Shown in pieces: positions 13,201 to 24,874 of a stretch of 64,000 nucleotides of DNA (position 1 is its first letter; each line of letters starts with the position of its first letter). Source of the DNA: Tetrahymena thermophila SB210 (lineage: Eukaryota > Ciliophora > Oligohymenophorea > Hymenostomatida > Tetrahymenidae). The stretch covers positions 1-64,000 of the forward strand of contig NW_002476188.1 of the NCBI RefSeq assembly GCF_000189635.1, given 5' to 3'. The notes under the pieces are model-generated. The model was not told the origin of the DNA. It made no database searches and saw only the letters and a program-made list of their open reading frames with translations. A program made the translations under genes and the position numbers.

Positions 13201-15052
13201 TAATTACTCTCCATAAAATACTACAAAATTTCCTTTTTTAATTTAAAAATTCAAGTTTTTAAAATTAAATTTCTAGTTTTATGCTTGAGTAGGTAAAGAC
13301 TATCTATCTTCCTGATTGAGTTCTACAGATTTCTATAGATTAGCTGAATTTTGTTAATTTTTCCAAGAAAAGTTGCCATTTTATAAAATGAGTGAATATT
13401 TTTGGGAACCATTCTTATGTTTGTATTCTTACAAATTTGTATCAGAGTTATTGTTTTTATAAATAAAGTCCTCAACCAAAAAAGTATTTACTCTATACAT
13501 AGAATTTGATCCAGTAACTATACCTGAAACTGAAGCAGGCACAACAGTCAAAAAGCCCAAAATTATTTGAAATCCGCCTGATATAATTAAAAAGTCTTAT
13601 AAACTTTTAATGCCATATATGCAGGTGATAATTAAAATAAGCAAAGTACTAGACGCATTTTAAATGAAATTATTTAAACTAAGCAGAAGTTTTTAAATTC
13701 TCAGTTGCTTTAGCTCTTTGTTTCTCCTTTATTTTAACTGAAAAATCAATGCATACATTTCAAAAAAAAACATATATTTTTAAACAAAATTAAATAAGCC
13801 AATTTACTCTTAAATCAAAGAAACTTTCAAGGCTATTATATTTAATTGTTTTAATTCCTCTCATCATTTCTTCTAAGCTTCTCATTCTTAAATCTTTTTA
13901 ATGCATGAATTTTTTTTAAAGCAGCCCATAGAGTCTTCCAAAGATGAGAGATATACCAAAGAAAATCAGAGTGCACCCAGCCATTACTAGAATAATAGAA
14001 AAATTCTTCACTTAATCATAGCAAAAATAAAAAGCAATAATTGTGAACGGAATAACAAAAAGCAATGTAAATAGATTTTAAACATAAGTAACTATCTATT
14101 GATTTAACAAAAATCTTTATTTAATAACTAAATAATTTAAATTAAAAATTTTACTTATAAAATATCAACTTAAATCATATTTAAAATATCTCCTATTTTA
14201 TACATCTAATTTCTTAGCATAGGGAATTTTAGAGTTTTCTCAAAAATAACCATACTTAAAGCTCCTGTCATTCTTACTGATAACAAACTCTATTTTAAAT
14301 GCAATATATTTTAAAAATTAAACATTAACAAATGTTATTTTTACATAGTAGAAATTGTAATTTGCTTTGACAAATGAAGCCATTATATAACAAATCAGTA
14401 GAAGAATAAAACTAAGTATTAAGGGCTTAAAACTATATCCTCTTTCTGGGTCTAAGAATGCCAAAATAATTGAGTTAGTAAATTTAAGCTTTACAATACT
14501 ACTAATCAGAAATAGTAAATACAAAATCATTGAGATAGCTATCTCCTCTTTATAAAATAATAAAAGAATAAATAAATAAATTAATAAATAAATAAATAAG
14601 CTATTTTAATTTTAAAAATTATGAAGTTCAGATGAAGATTGCTTAATAATAATATATTTTATTTTTAAAATTTACTTTTGTAAATAGATAGCAAAGTAGA
14701 CCTTACTTTGTTTGATATTTTAGGGTCTTTTATTTTTTCATTATAGATTTAGTTAAATTTTTGAAGGTTAATTTAGCTTGTTTCTAATTTATGCAGCTCA
14801 AATATGTCCTCTTAAGTTAAAGGTTTTTTAACAGCTTTCTATTAATTTATTTTTATTTAAATCTTATGAAATAACTAAATAAATTATTTCTACTTTAATG
14901 AGAGGACTAACCCAAAAAAATAGAATTCTAGAAATAAAATTCAAATTTTCAAAAGGGTTTTTAGGAGGATTAATCTAAGTTAGATTCTCTATCAACTGAT
15001 TTTTAAACTCATTTTCAATATCTTGAGAGTTATTAGAATTATTTGTTTACAT
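10208..15052 (-). CDS. ABC transporter, ABCC/MRP-type full transporter
   Basis: Multi-exon gene read from ATG at 15052 to TGA at 10208-10210. The start (MQTNNSNNSQDIENEF) leads into NPFENLNFISRILFFWVSPL, the usual opening of MRP-type proteins; exon 1 is 15052-14894. The order is membrane domain 1 (about 14.5-13.4 kb), NBD1 (13.2-12.5 kb), membrane domain 2 (12.3-11.2 kb) and NBD2 (11.0-10.2 kb). NBD1 shows Walker A GSGKSS, signature LSGGQRKR and Walker B IYLLDDP; NBD2 shows Walker A GRTGAGKTS, signature LSEGEKQ, Walker B IIIVDEP and the switch histidine in TIAHKVSTI. Having Asp after Walker B in NBD1 and Glu in NBD2 is the family pattern, implying one consensus and one weak ATPase site. Substrate cannot be told; relatives export conjugated organic anions or drugs. 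Interior splice sites in the membrane domains were not all resolved. Confidence 0.92.
14566..14600. repeat. Short (AATA)n tandem repeat inside an ABC transporter intron
   Basis: About nine near-perfect copies of a four-base A/T unit, interrupted once. It lies between the exon for the first membrane segments and the preceding exon, so it is intronic. A simple repeat with no visible function. Confidence 0.7.
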
Positions 15053-16241
15053 AATTTATTGAGATTTTCTTTCAAAAATGTTTTTTTACAAATTCTTTCT
15101 TTCTTTAATTTTAGTTACTTAATATTTTTTATAGAAATATCCATCAATAATTAATTTTATTTAGAATATCATAACTTAAATAATACTGTCAACAAAACAT
15201 TATAATTTTTCACTTTTTAATTATTTATTCTTTTTAAATGAATTTTATTGTAACAAAAAAGAAATGAAAGTTAATTTAAATTACATTACATTAATTAGAT
15301 AAATTTACTTAATTCATTAATAAAATAAAATTTAAACATTTTAAAATGACTAACTTACGAATTCTAAAAAAAATGAATTAAATTTTAGTGGTTATGGTTA
15401 CATAAAATGTAGTTTAGAAGATAAAAAAATATTTGTACTTGCTGATGTAATTAATTATTAGTATACCTATTCAAAATTTTTCTGGTATTAAATTTCCTTC
15501 CTTTGTTTGTATTTTATTGTAAAAGTCTAAAGTACTGATAAAAACTTAATTAAGTTTAAATTCTTTATTAATTAGTCTAAAAATAGAAATACAAATATAA
15601 ATAAAGCTTTTTAAATGCAATAATATACATTTTAATAAAAAAGATATATTTATTAGAGTTATTTATTGAGAGCTAGTTTTTTAAATAGATTATTATTAAT
15701 TACAATTTTATCAAATATTTATTTAATTTTTTCATTTTTCTATCATTATTAATCTACTAAAAATTAATATTTAGTTGGAGATAATTAATTTTGATTTATT
15801 ATTTTCTTTTAGTGATAATTTTATATTTCAAAGATCAAGATAATATATTTTATTTTGAGTTTAGTTATAAAAATTACATATATTTTTTTATAAAATTAAT
15901 GTGTTTAATTATTCTAAAATTTTAATTTTGGTCCATTTAATTTTGATAGTATATACTGTTTATATTTGAATTCTAACTATCAGAAAAGAAAGCTTTGATA
16001 CCATATTAATAATAACTTATGCAAACAAAACAATTTTAATAAAAATTGTAATTATTTGTTTTGATTAGAAAGATTGAGGTAATATTTAAAAAATTACTGG
16101 ATATGCAATCATAAATTAATTAAAGTTATAAATATATTTCGACAAATTAATTAATTAGTATTAGTTTTTATATGTATTAATTAGTAAGTTAAAATTTAGT
16201 TATTATTGAATTGTTAATTTGTTAGTTAAATTGTTTTTCTT
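15053..16241. other. Intergenic, 1.2 kb AT-rich spacer
   Basis: Lies upstream of the ABC transporter gene and downstream of the amino acid transporter gene, both on the - strand. No convincing coding stretch on either strand and no tRNA-like fold. Confidence 0.55.
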
Positions 16242-18857
16242 TCACATTTGATAGAAAAAGATAAATGAGGTAAATGTAAGTATATATCCAATTACTATAA
16301 TCAAATAGCAAAGGATTTTCTCTAAATAAGATAAATTGCCCAGAATAAGATATAAATGGCATGGAATAATCAAAGATATAGGAGTCTTGAAAAATATTTA
16401 AAAGATATTGAAAATTGCGTTTGAAATATCAGAAGTAAGCATACCAAAAGCGACACTAAAATAAACAATGAAGAATTTTGTCAAGTAAAACAAGAGACGC
16501 TTATTATACTTCACTGATATAAGATCTTTATTAAGCAACTCCATTTCTTCTTAAACAGGAATTGTATGGAAATAACAAAGTTTAAACCAGCTTATTCCAG
16601 TAACTTCAGAGTGTTTTGGATAATAAGAGACATTATTTTTGTCAAAATATTTTAATTTTTAGTAAGCAAGTCTATTATTTTCAGAGTATATTCCAAATAA
16701 ATCTTTACTCATCAAATCAAGAGGCTAGAATAAGTGACCATAAGCAGGAACAGCTGCAGAAATAAAAAAAAACTTTCCTATAAAAGATATTATTGATTAG
16801 TCATCGTATTATTCCATAATATTAGGTTTTGTATCATTTCCAAATGCCAACCAAGTTAGATTACATAAAATCACTGACATTAAATAAATACAAAAGTGCC
16901 CTATCCAGATATATTTCTTAAAAGTTACAGTTTAGCTTGCTGTAAATTTATCTCTCTATAATTAATAATTTAAAATATAATTAGATGAATTTACTTATTT
17001 ATTTATTCATTCATTTAAAATCTGAGTTTTTGAATAAAATTAAATGAATTTATTAGTTATTTAGAATTTTACATAAATTTCATAAACAGAAATAGACTCC
17101 TCAAAACAACTAAACATATTCATTGCTGATTAAATTATGTTTACAGACCTGAGAAAGCTATAGTTTCTAAAATCCTATGTTCGAATGAGAGACAAATTCA
17201 AATAAATTGTCAAAAAGAAACCTAAAGCCATAAACGCATCACAGACATATCTCAATGTTAGCTTTGAAGTTAGTTTAGGATTACAAACTAAAGGATAAAA
17301 AAGTATAATTTATATCCAAAATTATGCATTATCTGTTAATTGCAAATTGAAAAAAACTGAAAATTTATCTATCATTATACCCAAAGCTTATATATATGAA
17401 TACAAATCAGAAAACTAATTTTAAAAAAAATGAAATTAAATAATTTAGTTAGTTTGTTTGTTTAATTAAATATAAGTTTATTAATTTTATTAAATATTCA
17501 AATTTAGTTAAGAGCTGTAAATACTCAAAGTTCTACCATAAGTTTAATAGTACAGTCCTTTAAAAAAATTTTTTTTTATTTTATTTCAAAAATTTTTAAT
17601 CTGAAAATTTTGTTTTGAAAATTTGAAAAAACACAGTTAAATATTTTACTAAAGATAGGTTGAAAGTTAAAATTAAATTATATCATTACATGAGTGAAGA
17701 AAACGCAAATATCAGCAATTGTTTTTCCAAATCCTCCCCACTGAGCATAGCAAAGCTCTCTTAAAGTTAAATTTGTAAGTCTTTTTAAGTCAACAAGCAT
17801 AACCATAGGATAAGCAGTCATAATAAATGATAATAATAAAAATATATTAGACCATAGGAAACCTCCTTAATAAAAAGCAAAAGGTAACACAAAAAAATTA
17901 GAAGTAGTGAATTCCTACATCAATGTTAATAATACATTTAAAAATTTTAGCTCTTCCCATTTGATTTCTCCATTATCTAATATTTCGTTGCCTTTTTAAT
18001 TTAAAAATTTAAAATAATATTATATTTTTAAGTTATTATTAGTATAAATAACATTATTAAAAATGAATTTTCAAAGTAATTTCTTTTAATAATATGATAT
18101 TTAATTATTAGCAGTAATCAGCTAATGTAATTTTATATTTTTTTACAGTTTGTTACAAATAAGTTAAGTAGTAGAATAGAAAATATTTAAAATGCATGTA
18201 AATTTTGTTGCAAATATCCACACCTTTTAAATTGATTATTCATACAAATTAATATAGAAGATCATTGATACTGTCTTTTAAATTAAATACACAATCTTTT
18301 AATTAATACCTAAAGAAAGGCTTGTTTCATAAGAGTAAAAATACTTAGGTAAAAATCCTTTGCTCTTGTCAATAAATGAAGCAGCTTAAGGGAGTCCTTT
18401 TTAATAAATATCTCTAGGAGATTAAGTATTATCTAAGAATGCTTTGGGTGGAGAAAGGCTTTGCAGTTTTTTATAATGCTCTAAAAATTAATTGTCTCTT
18501 TATAATTTTTATGATTAAAGCACCTCTAAATCTTCTTTTATTGTATGGAGTTCTCTAAACTATCGAAAGGTAGATAATTATTAAGATTATGTGTCTTCAG
18601 TGGAATGAAAAAGAGCTTAGTAGTTGTTGAAATTATTGTCTTGTTTTGTTTAAAATAATTTGTAACGAATCGATTTATTTTTGAGCAATGTAATAAATTA
18701 GAGATTAAAATTAAAATAATATTTTCTATATTTTTTTGTTTATAAAACTACCTTCATGAGATTGATTAGAAGCTGTATGGAGTCTCACAGAACTTGTTAA
18801 TTTAAATATATCGTCTTGTTTACGCTGTTTTCTATATTCCAGCTCATTTTATTTCAT
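16242..18857 (-). CDS. Transmembrane amino acid transporter (AAAP family)
   Basis: Multi-exon gene starting MKQNELEYRKQRKQDDIF (exon 1, 18857-18752) and ending FTSFIFFYQM at TGA 16242-16244. A polar, Gln-rich N-terminal region of about 150 residues precedes the membrane core. The core opens with LTLMQEFTTSNFFVLPFAFY, then QGGFLWSNIFLLLSFIMTAY, equivalent to the first two helices of AAAP carriers, followed by TLRELCYAQWGGFGKTIADI, the family's conserved segment before helix 3. Later helices include FMALGFFLTIYLN, KYIWIGHFCIYLMSVILCN and KTPISLIIPCHLYL. The family moves amino acids with protons or sodium across plasma or vacuolar membranes; the substrate here is unknown. One run that looked like a frame break near 17300 resolves when the six A residues there are counted correctly, so the gene appears intact. 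Confidence 0.82.
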
Positions 18858-19383
18858 CTTATAAAATAGAAGTTCTTAATAATTTTATTTATTCACTTGG
18901 TTATTAATTAAAAGATTTAATGTTAGTCAAAATCCTTTATACAATTTTTTTAAACAAATTTTTTTTAAATAGTTTCTTTAAAATATTTATAAAAGTAGGA
19001 TTCATTTGCATTTCATTTATTGAAAAAATTATCCTACTAACTATCAATAATTTGTATTCATTTTACAACAATATAATAATATATTCTCCTTTAAGACTAC
19101 CTTTAAGTCTATGTTTTTTAATTTATTTAATTAAATAATAGCTAAGTATTTTTGTAAATGGTTTTTGAAATCAATTTATTTATCATTTTTGATAAAAGGC
19201 TTTTTAATATTTTTAAATTTTAATTGTTTTACTGGATAATTTTTGCTTTTCTACCATAACTGCATTTAAAAAGGTTTTTATCATTATTCAAGATAATTAA
19301 AATTAGAATAAAAATTTGTAATAAGTAATTAGCTAATAACAATTGCTAACAATTCATATATTTAAGCAGATCTAACTTTTTAA
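18858..19383. other. Divergent intergenic region (promoters of transporter and DHHC genes)
   Basis: 526 bp between two head-to-head start codons, so it must hold both promoters. A/T-rich with no recognised motif. A 72-codon open stretch here has the composition of random AT DNA and is not called. Confidence 0.6.
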
Positions 19384-22041
19384 ATGATAAATAAAATAAT
19401 TATTAGAAATGGGAGAAAATTTCTTGCTTCAAATAACGGATTTACCAGGAAGCCGAACTGTTAATAAGTTAGTAGCTATGTGTTAATTACATATCTCATT
19501 TATACAATGTACTTTGTGATATTGAATAACATAAATGATGGATCAATTCAAGTAAATAAATATGAATTTCGATTTCCTTTTCTGTTCTTATGATATTTAA
19601 CATTTTATTTTTCCTTAATTAGGTGATTGGATAAATAATTTACTCTGCTTGCGTTACCTTAACAATTTTATTTTCGTTTATTTGTTCTTACATTGATCCA
19701 ACAGATCCAGAAACTAAAATACTTCTTGAAAAAATTATAAATGAGTAAGCATTATTAAGAAAGTAGCATTATTTTTATTCTACTTATAAAACGGATAGAG
19801 AAATAACTGAAACTGAAGAGAAAACTTACTTTTGCCATTTTTGTAACATTTATGTAGGAAATCAAGTCAAGCATTGCCGTAGATGCAACAGGTTTAATTT
19901 TATAAAACCTTAATATTTAATATATATATATTACATTGATTTCTTCTACCTACTACCAATTTAAATTTAGTTTAGATAAGCTTTGATATTTTCATTCAAC
20001 TATTGACTTTTTGGTTTAATAATTATAATAAGGTGTGTGTAAAAATTTGATCATCATTGCAAATGGATAAATAATTGTATAGGAGCCAGAAATTATTAGT
20101 AATTAAATTTTTTCTTTTCTTTGTTGTAAATAAATTGATGAAATATTATATATAAAATATAGATTTTTCATCCTGATGATTACTTCTTGTTTCTTGAAAA
20201 TGGGAGTTTATTTAATTTATAGTTTAATTTTTATAATAGAAGCTTTAAGCTAAGATATTAATAATATCTCTATTATCTTTATTATGATGGCTGTGGTAGG
20301 TTTTGCGATAAGCTTTACCTTATTTATTTTACTTTGTAATTTAATATGTCTTCATATTTACTTAAATTGCAAAGATATGACTACATTCGAGTACATTATT
20401 AGATTAAGAGATGAAAAAATTGAAAAATTGAAATAATTTTCCAGAGTTAATTAGATTAAATAACAATAACAAACTAATAAATAAAATAAAAATAATGTTG
20501 CTGCATAAAAAAGAAATGTTAGAAAAAGATCAATTGCCACTAGTATTGAAAATCACTATAAAAACAAACCTCCCCAATCCTAGGAAAAGCAATCTGAGAT
20601 TGATCAAATTTCAGTTATAAAAAGATAAAACAAGTAGGTTTTTAAAGTAAATTATAACTAAGATAATACCTAAAAAGATGAAATAAATATCTTTTAAGAA
20701 CAAAAACGAAATAAAGAAACTCTAAATGTAAATTAAGGATCAAATGTCATATAAATTAACCCATAAATTAAGTTTACTAATGAGGAATCTAATGATATAC
20801 AAAAATCTATAGATTTACATAAGCAAGACTAAAGTGTTCGAATCTCACATTAGGCAGCATATGCTCCAACAAGCAAAAAGCATGAGAATTAGTCAAAATT
20901 ATCTCGATTAACTTAAGTAAAATTCATTTAAACATATATTTAAATTTGCCTAATGTGAAAATTTAAGGTTAAAACTCTAGATTAAAAAGTTATTATATTA
21001 ATTTGAAGCTCATAAAAATTTATATTGATTGTTTATTTTTTAGTTAAATATTCTTTTTTAGCTTAAAAATATGTTTTTTTAGCTGTTAAAATATTTTTTT
21101 ATAATAAATAAATAGTATTTAATGGAATAAGTAATTGAGAAAAATGCTGTAGAATATCCAGAAAACGACAAATAACCTCCTACAAAGACTGTAGGCAGAG
21201 AGAGAAAATTTGTAAAAAGTTGTGTGTCTAATATTTATATAAAAGAAGTAAAAAATCATAGATACACTATTTCTCAAAGTGATGCCAAAGATATCTCAAG
21301 CTATTTAACTATGGATTAGTTAAAAAAGAAAGATTAAAATGTAACTAATTAAGATTTCTCTCCATCCCCTACAAATAAAGATAAAGAAGAAAATATGTTG
21401 CTTTAATTCGATGAAATAGAATAATGTGAAACAGTTTAAAATAGACTTGATTCCATTTAGCATTAAGAAACATTAGAAACTGAAAATGATAAAAATATAG
21501 ACTCTAATTAGTAAATATTGAAATTTACATTCAAATTCATTTAACTTATTTTCATTTTAATAATTTATATTGATAATGATTTGCTTTAAAATAGATAAAA
21601 TCCTCAAAGAAAATATCTATTACCAAAGAATATCGATCAGTTATACTTGATAAATGTTTCAGACATCAGAAAAGAGGAGAATTAATAAAATAATGCAAGT
21701 GAGGTTTCATAAAATTTAAATGAAACTCAATAATAGAAAAAGATCGAAGAAAATTTATAGAAGGAAGACAAAGACTATTTAAATGCTAAAACATTAGTTT
21801 CAATAGATAATCAAGATAATTTTGGATATGAAGTATCAGAAGTAGATCAATCAAATAATGAATCTAAACTGCAAGAAATTTAAATTAATGGCTTAAGTAG
21901 CTTATAAGCATAGAATAACTTAAATGAGAATGAATAATGTAAATTAATTATTTTTTTTATTAAATTTAAATTTATTAATTTTATGAATTAAAATAAAAAG
22001 AAAATTAAGGAAAAATTAGCATGAAAGTAGAAGATATTTGA
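19384..22041 (+). CDS. DHHC-type protein S-acyltransferase (palmitoyltransferase)
   Basis: Seven exons, 19384-19551, 19623-19891, 20033-20098, 20163-20916, 21116-21510, 21595-21938 and 22001-22041, join in phase to 678 residues. The cysteine-rich domain is complete: FCHFCNIYVGNQVKHCRRC, then [20 protein letters not shown], with the DHHC motif at residues 152-155, Cys155 being the acyl-accepting residue. Two membrane helices precede it (about 30-47 and 57-76, followed by the DPTDPE motif) and two follow (about 173-240), ending at the TTxE motif in MTTFEYI. The family attaches palmitate to cysteines of membrane-associated proteins. The remaining ~420 residues are polar and rich in Gln, Asn, Lys and Ser. 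Odd point: if the intron at 20917-21115 is not removed, the frame stops at 20956-20958 and the tail from ATG 21122 would be a separate gene. I prefer the single gene because all phases fit. Confidence 0.88.
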
Positions 22042-22116
22042 TAAATGCAAAAATAATTTTTTTTGAAATATATTATGAAGCAGTATTTAATTTATATTTT
22101 TTTAATTTTTGTAATT

Positions 22117-24121
22117 TCAAAATTCCAAATCCATTTAATTGTTTTTATTTGTACTTTATTTATTTGCTGAAAAATTCTGATTTCTATTTTATTTATTTTA
22201 TTTTTTTTCTTCATCTTATTTTTAGAAACGCTGTGGTTCATGCATACGTAAAGATTATTCAAAATATGCATTAGGATGGTTACCAACTTTATCAAAGTAA
22301 GGATAGAATTATTCTTTAGTTTTATCTCTAGTATCATTCAAAACCTTAAATACTTCTTTACAAGCAAGCTAATTCATTTATTAAAATAAATTAATAAAAA
22401 AGATTAAATAAAGCTAAAATTACTTGGTATTGCTTTTGGTTTTTAAATATGTTCACTTAAACGAATTATTCATCGGTTATGTTGTAACTTAATTTTAAGA
22501 AATCTTTTAATTATTAACTTTCCATAGTTTTGTAAGGACATCCATGGAATTCATCTTTTAAAGGCTAGAAACCAATTATTTTCTAACAACTCATTGGTGT
22601 GTAATCAAGCTATTTACCTAATTTACCGTAATTGTGTCTAATGTTATAGTCATACTTCTTTTTAAAGTCATCAGCACTTGTTTTAGAGAATTTTTTTTGC
22701 CAAAATGTTAAAGCTTCATTTAAGCTAAGTCCTGCACCTTTCAAGAATAAACCAAGCTAAAGTCTACCAAAATGTTTTAAATGGAGTTTTTAATTTAAAC
22801 CATACATAAGATAGGTCATACAAGCTGGCATATCTCTATTTTAAATTTTAAAAAATTATAAATTTTTTTTTTTTTCATTTTTCTAAAATTAAACAATTCA
22901 ATTTTCTCCTTTAAATTTAAAAAGAAAACCTTTTAGCTAGCCTATCAAGCTCGTAGTGATGAATTTAAGTTGAATTAAATTATGTTGAATCGTTAAATAT
23001 TTCTGCTTTGTGTAAATCTTTTAAAAATGATAGTCTATCATCATCTAATTTGCTTCCATTATTTTAAAACTTTAGCTAAAGCACTAATTATATTAAACGA
23101 ATTTTTAATAAATCAAACTCAAAACAAAATTTTCAAAATAAGTTGATGAAAATTTTAATTGTTGAAATTAATTAATTACATCTCATTTCATCTAATAAGC
23201 GCTCTATAAAAATATTTTGAACTATTTTAGAAGTTGATTCCTTATAAATAATAATATATCCTTTGTGTAAAACAACATCATTATTTGAAAGCATTGAAGG
23301 GTGATCTATAAATTTGAACTAATTTTAAACAAAATATAAAAATCAAATTTATTTATTGTAGTTTATTACCATTTTGAAATTATCTTTCTTTATATTAATT
23401 TGCTCTACTTCTGAATCATTTTTCTTAATCTTTATGCTGCTAAATGTGGCTTCTATCTTAGGAAATGCTTGTTTGAATAATTCGTCAGAAATGGTTTTTA
23501 TTTTAAGATTCTCATCTGAAAAGAAGTTTGCATGGTGCTAACCAGATTTAAGCTTATCCATTAAAATAAAAGCCTCTGCTCTTGCAAATTCAAGCCATGT
23601 TTCTGGTTCTGCATAAAAAGCGTAAGCCATTTTACAAAGGAAATGTGAAAGTACTTCTTTTGCATATTGTTGTTTATTCTTTAACTCATATTCAGGATCA
23701 CTTTTGGGTATAGCTACTGTAATAAATTTGTTGGCTACTCTAATTCTATTATAATTTGGCTTGCTAAGAGGATCAATAAGATTGAATCTAGGTTCTCTAT
23801 TTAGATAGATAATTGTTAAATAAATAAAGGTTGCTTAAGTAGAAATGATCATCAAAAATAAGGAATGAATATATTTAATTACTCTTAGATTATTTCTTTG
23901 ATCATTTTCATTCTCTACATTGCTAACTAAACTATTTCTTATATTGTTTAAAACCCTTAAATATTAGAATTATCTATTGCATTTTCTAATAAAATGTAAT
24001 TTCTTTCTTCTTCTTTTATTTACTTATTTAAGCTATGTTATTGCATTTACATTTCTATATACTCTTTTAATTAAAATTTAGATATTTACTATATTTTTTA
24101 TATCTATTTATTATTAATCAT
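22117..24121 (-). CDS. PRIM2: DNA primase large subunit (p58, eukaryotic type)
   Basis: Works with the catalytic primase subunit and DNA polymerase alpha to make RNA-DNA primers. Exons start at 24121-23883 and 23796-23370, with several more, ending at TGA 22117-22119. N-terminal matches include IQEIVQLAMQRMKMIKEI and VLSHFLCKMAYAFYAEPETW; the middle has NNDVVLHKGYIIIY. The C-terminal iron-sulfur domain is strongly conserved: MPACMTYLMYGL, then HLKHFGRLQLGLFLKGAGL, YNIRHNYGKLGKQLDYTPMS, CQKIIG, HGCPYKTM, YQLACKEVF and HPNAYFEQSLRMH. The four cysteines in PAC, SCQ, HGC and LAC correspond to the 4Fe-4S ligands of yeast and human p58. The last exon adds a short Gln/Asn/Lys tail. The stop lies only 75 bp from the stop of the converging DHHC gene. 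The start at 24121 was taken as the most upstream in-frame ATG. Confidence 0.94.
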
Positions 24122-24874
24122 TTAGTTTCCCTTTCCTAACAAATATCAACCGCCAATCAAAATTAAGATAAAAATCTTAATATAATTTAATTTGCGGGAA
24201 AATTTAAATATTCAATTCTAACAAATCAATTACAACAAGAATTAACTATTTATTTTTATTCATATACTGAAATAAATAATTCTAAGATTATTAAAAATTA
24301 ACATTTAATTGTTTTTTAAATATTCAACCAAAATTAGTTTTCAATTTAAAAATAAAATATTTTTAAATTAATAAAAAAATTTAGATTTTTTTTTTTTATT
24401 TAATGTAATTATTCAAAATATAAATATAAATTAAATGAATATATTTCATTGAACTAAAAATTCGAAATAATAATATTATTATTTTCTAAAAAATTATTAT
24501 TGGGGAAGAAGATAATATTTATCCACATTGTATTTATTATTGATATATTTATAATTTAAATAATTTTCTAAAATGAATATTAAAAAAAAGATAAAATGAT
24601 TTGAGCTTAAATTGCAGTTTTTACATCAATATTTGAAAAATAAATGAGTTTATAATCTTTACATTTATTTCTTAGACTTATCTGTAAAAATTTCTATTTA
24701 AATTTGAATTAGAAATCAATTAAAAAAAATTTATTGAAAATAGTAATTAGAACTTAGTAAAACGAATATTTTTAACTAACTAACTAATTATAAATATCTG
24801 AAATTATATAAAACAGATAAAAACAATCATGCAATATATCTATTAACCTATTTGTTTTTAAGTAACATTCTCAG
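24122..24874. other. Intergenic, upstream of primase gene
   Basis: AT-rich spacer between two - strand genes. It holds the primase promoter and the 3' flank of the phosphatase gene. One 18-base stretch at 24132-24149 recurs upstream of the deaminase fusion gene and is listed separately. Confidence 0.55.
24132..24149. promoter_or_regulatory. 18-base stretch shared with the leader of the deaminase fusion gene
   Basis: The stretch TTTCCTAACAAATATCAA lies 11 bases upstream of the primase ATG, in reverse orientation relative to that gene, and recurs exactly at 30959-30976. A functional role is only a guess; chance repeats of this length are possible in such AT-rich DNA. Confidence 0.15.

Noticed and set aside
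17280..17340. A possible frameshift in the amino acid transporter
   Set aside because: Caused by miscounting a run of six A; with the correct count the frame is continuous.
18920..19138. A 72-codon + strand frame in the divergent promoter region
   Set aside because: Monotonous Phe/Leu/Ile/Asn composition expected by chance; no homology recognised.
22225..22400. A + strand frame reading CGSCIRKDYSKYALGWLP that looked like a last exon of the DHHC gene
   Set aside because: The other strand here encodes the conserved C-terminus of the primase large subunit (YQLACKEVF, HPNAYFEQSLRMH), and the DHHC gene already reaches a stop at 22041 in phase.
23790..23900. An apparent transmembrane segment near the start of the primase gene
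   Set aside because: It comes from translating an intron; removing it (donor at 23882, acceptor ending at 23797) restores a p58-like N-terminus in phase.
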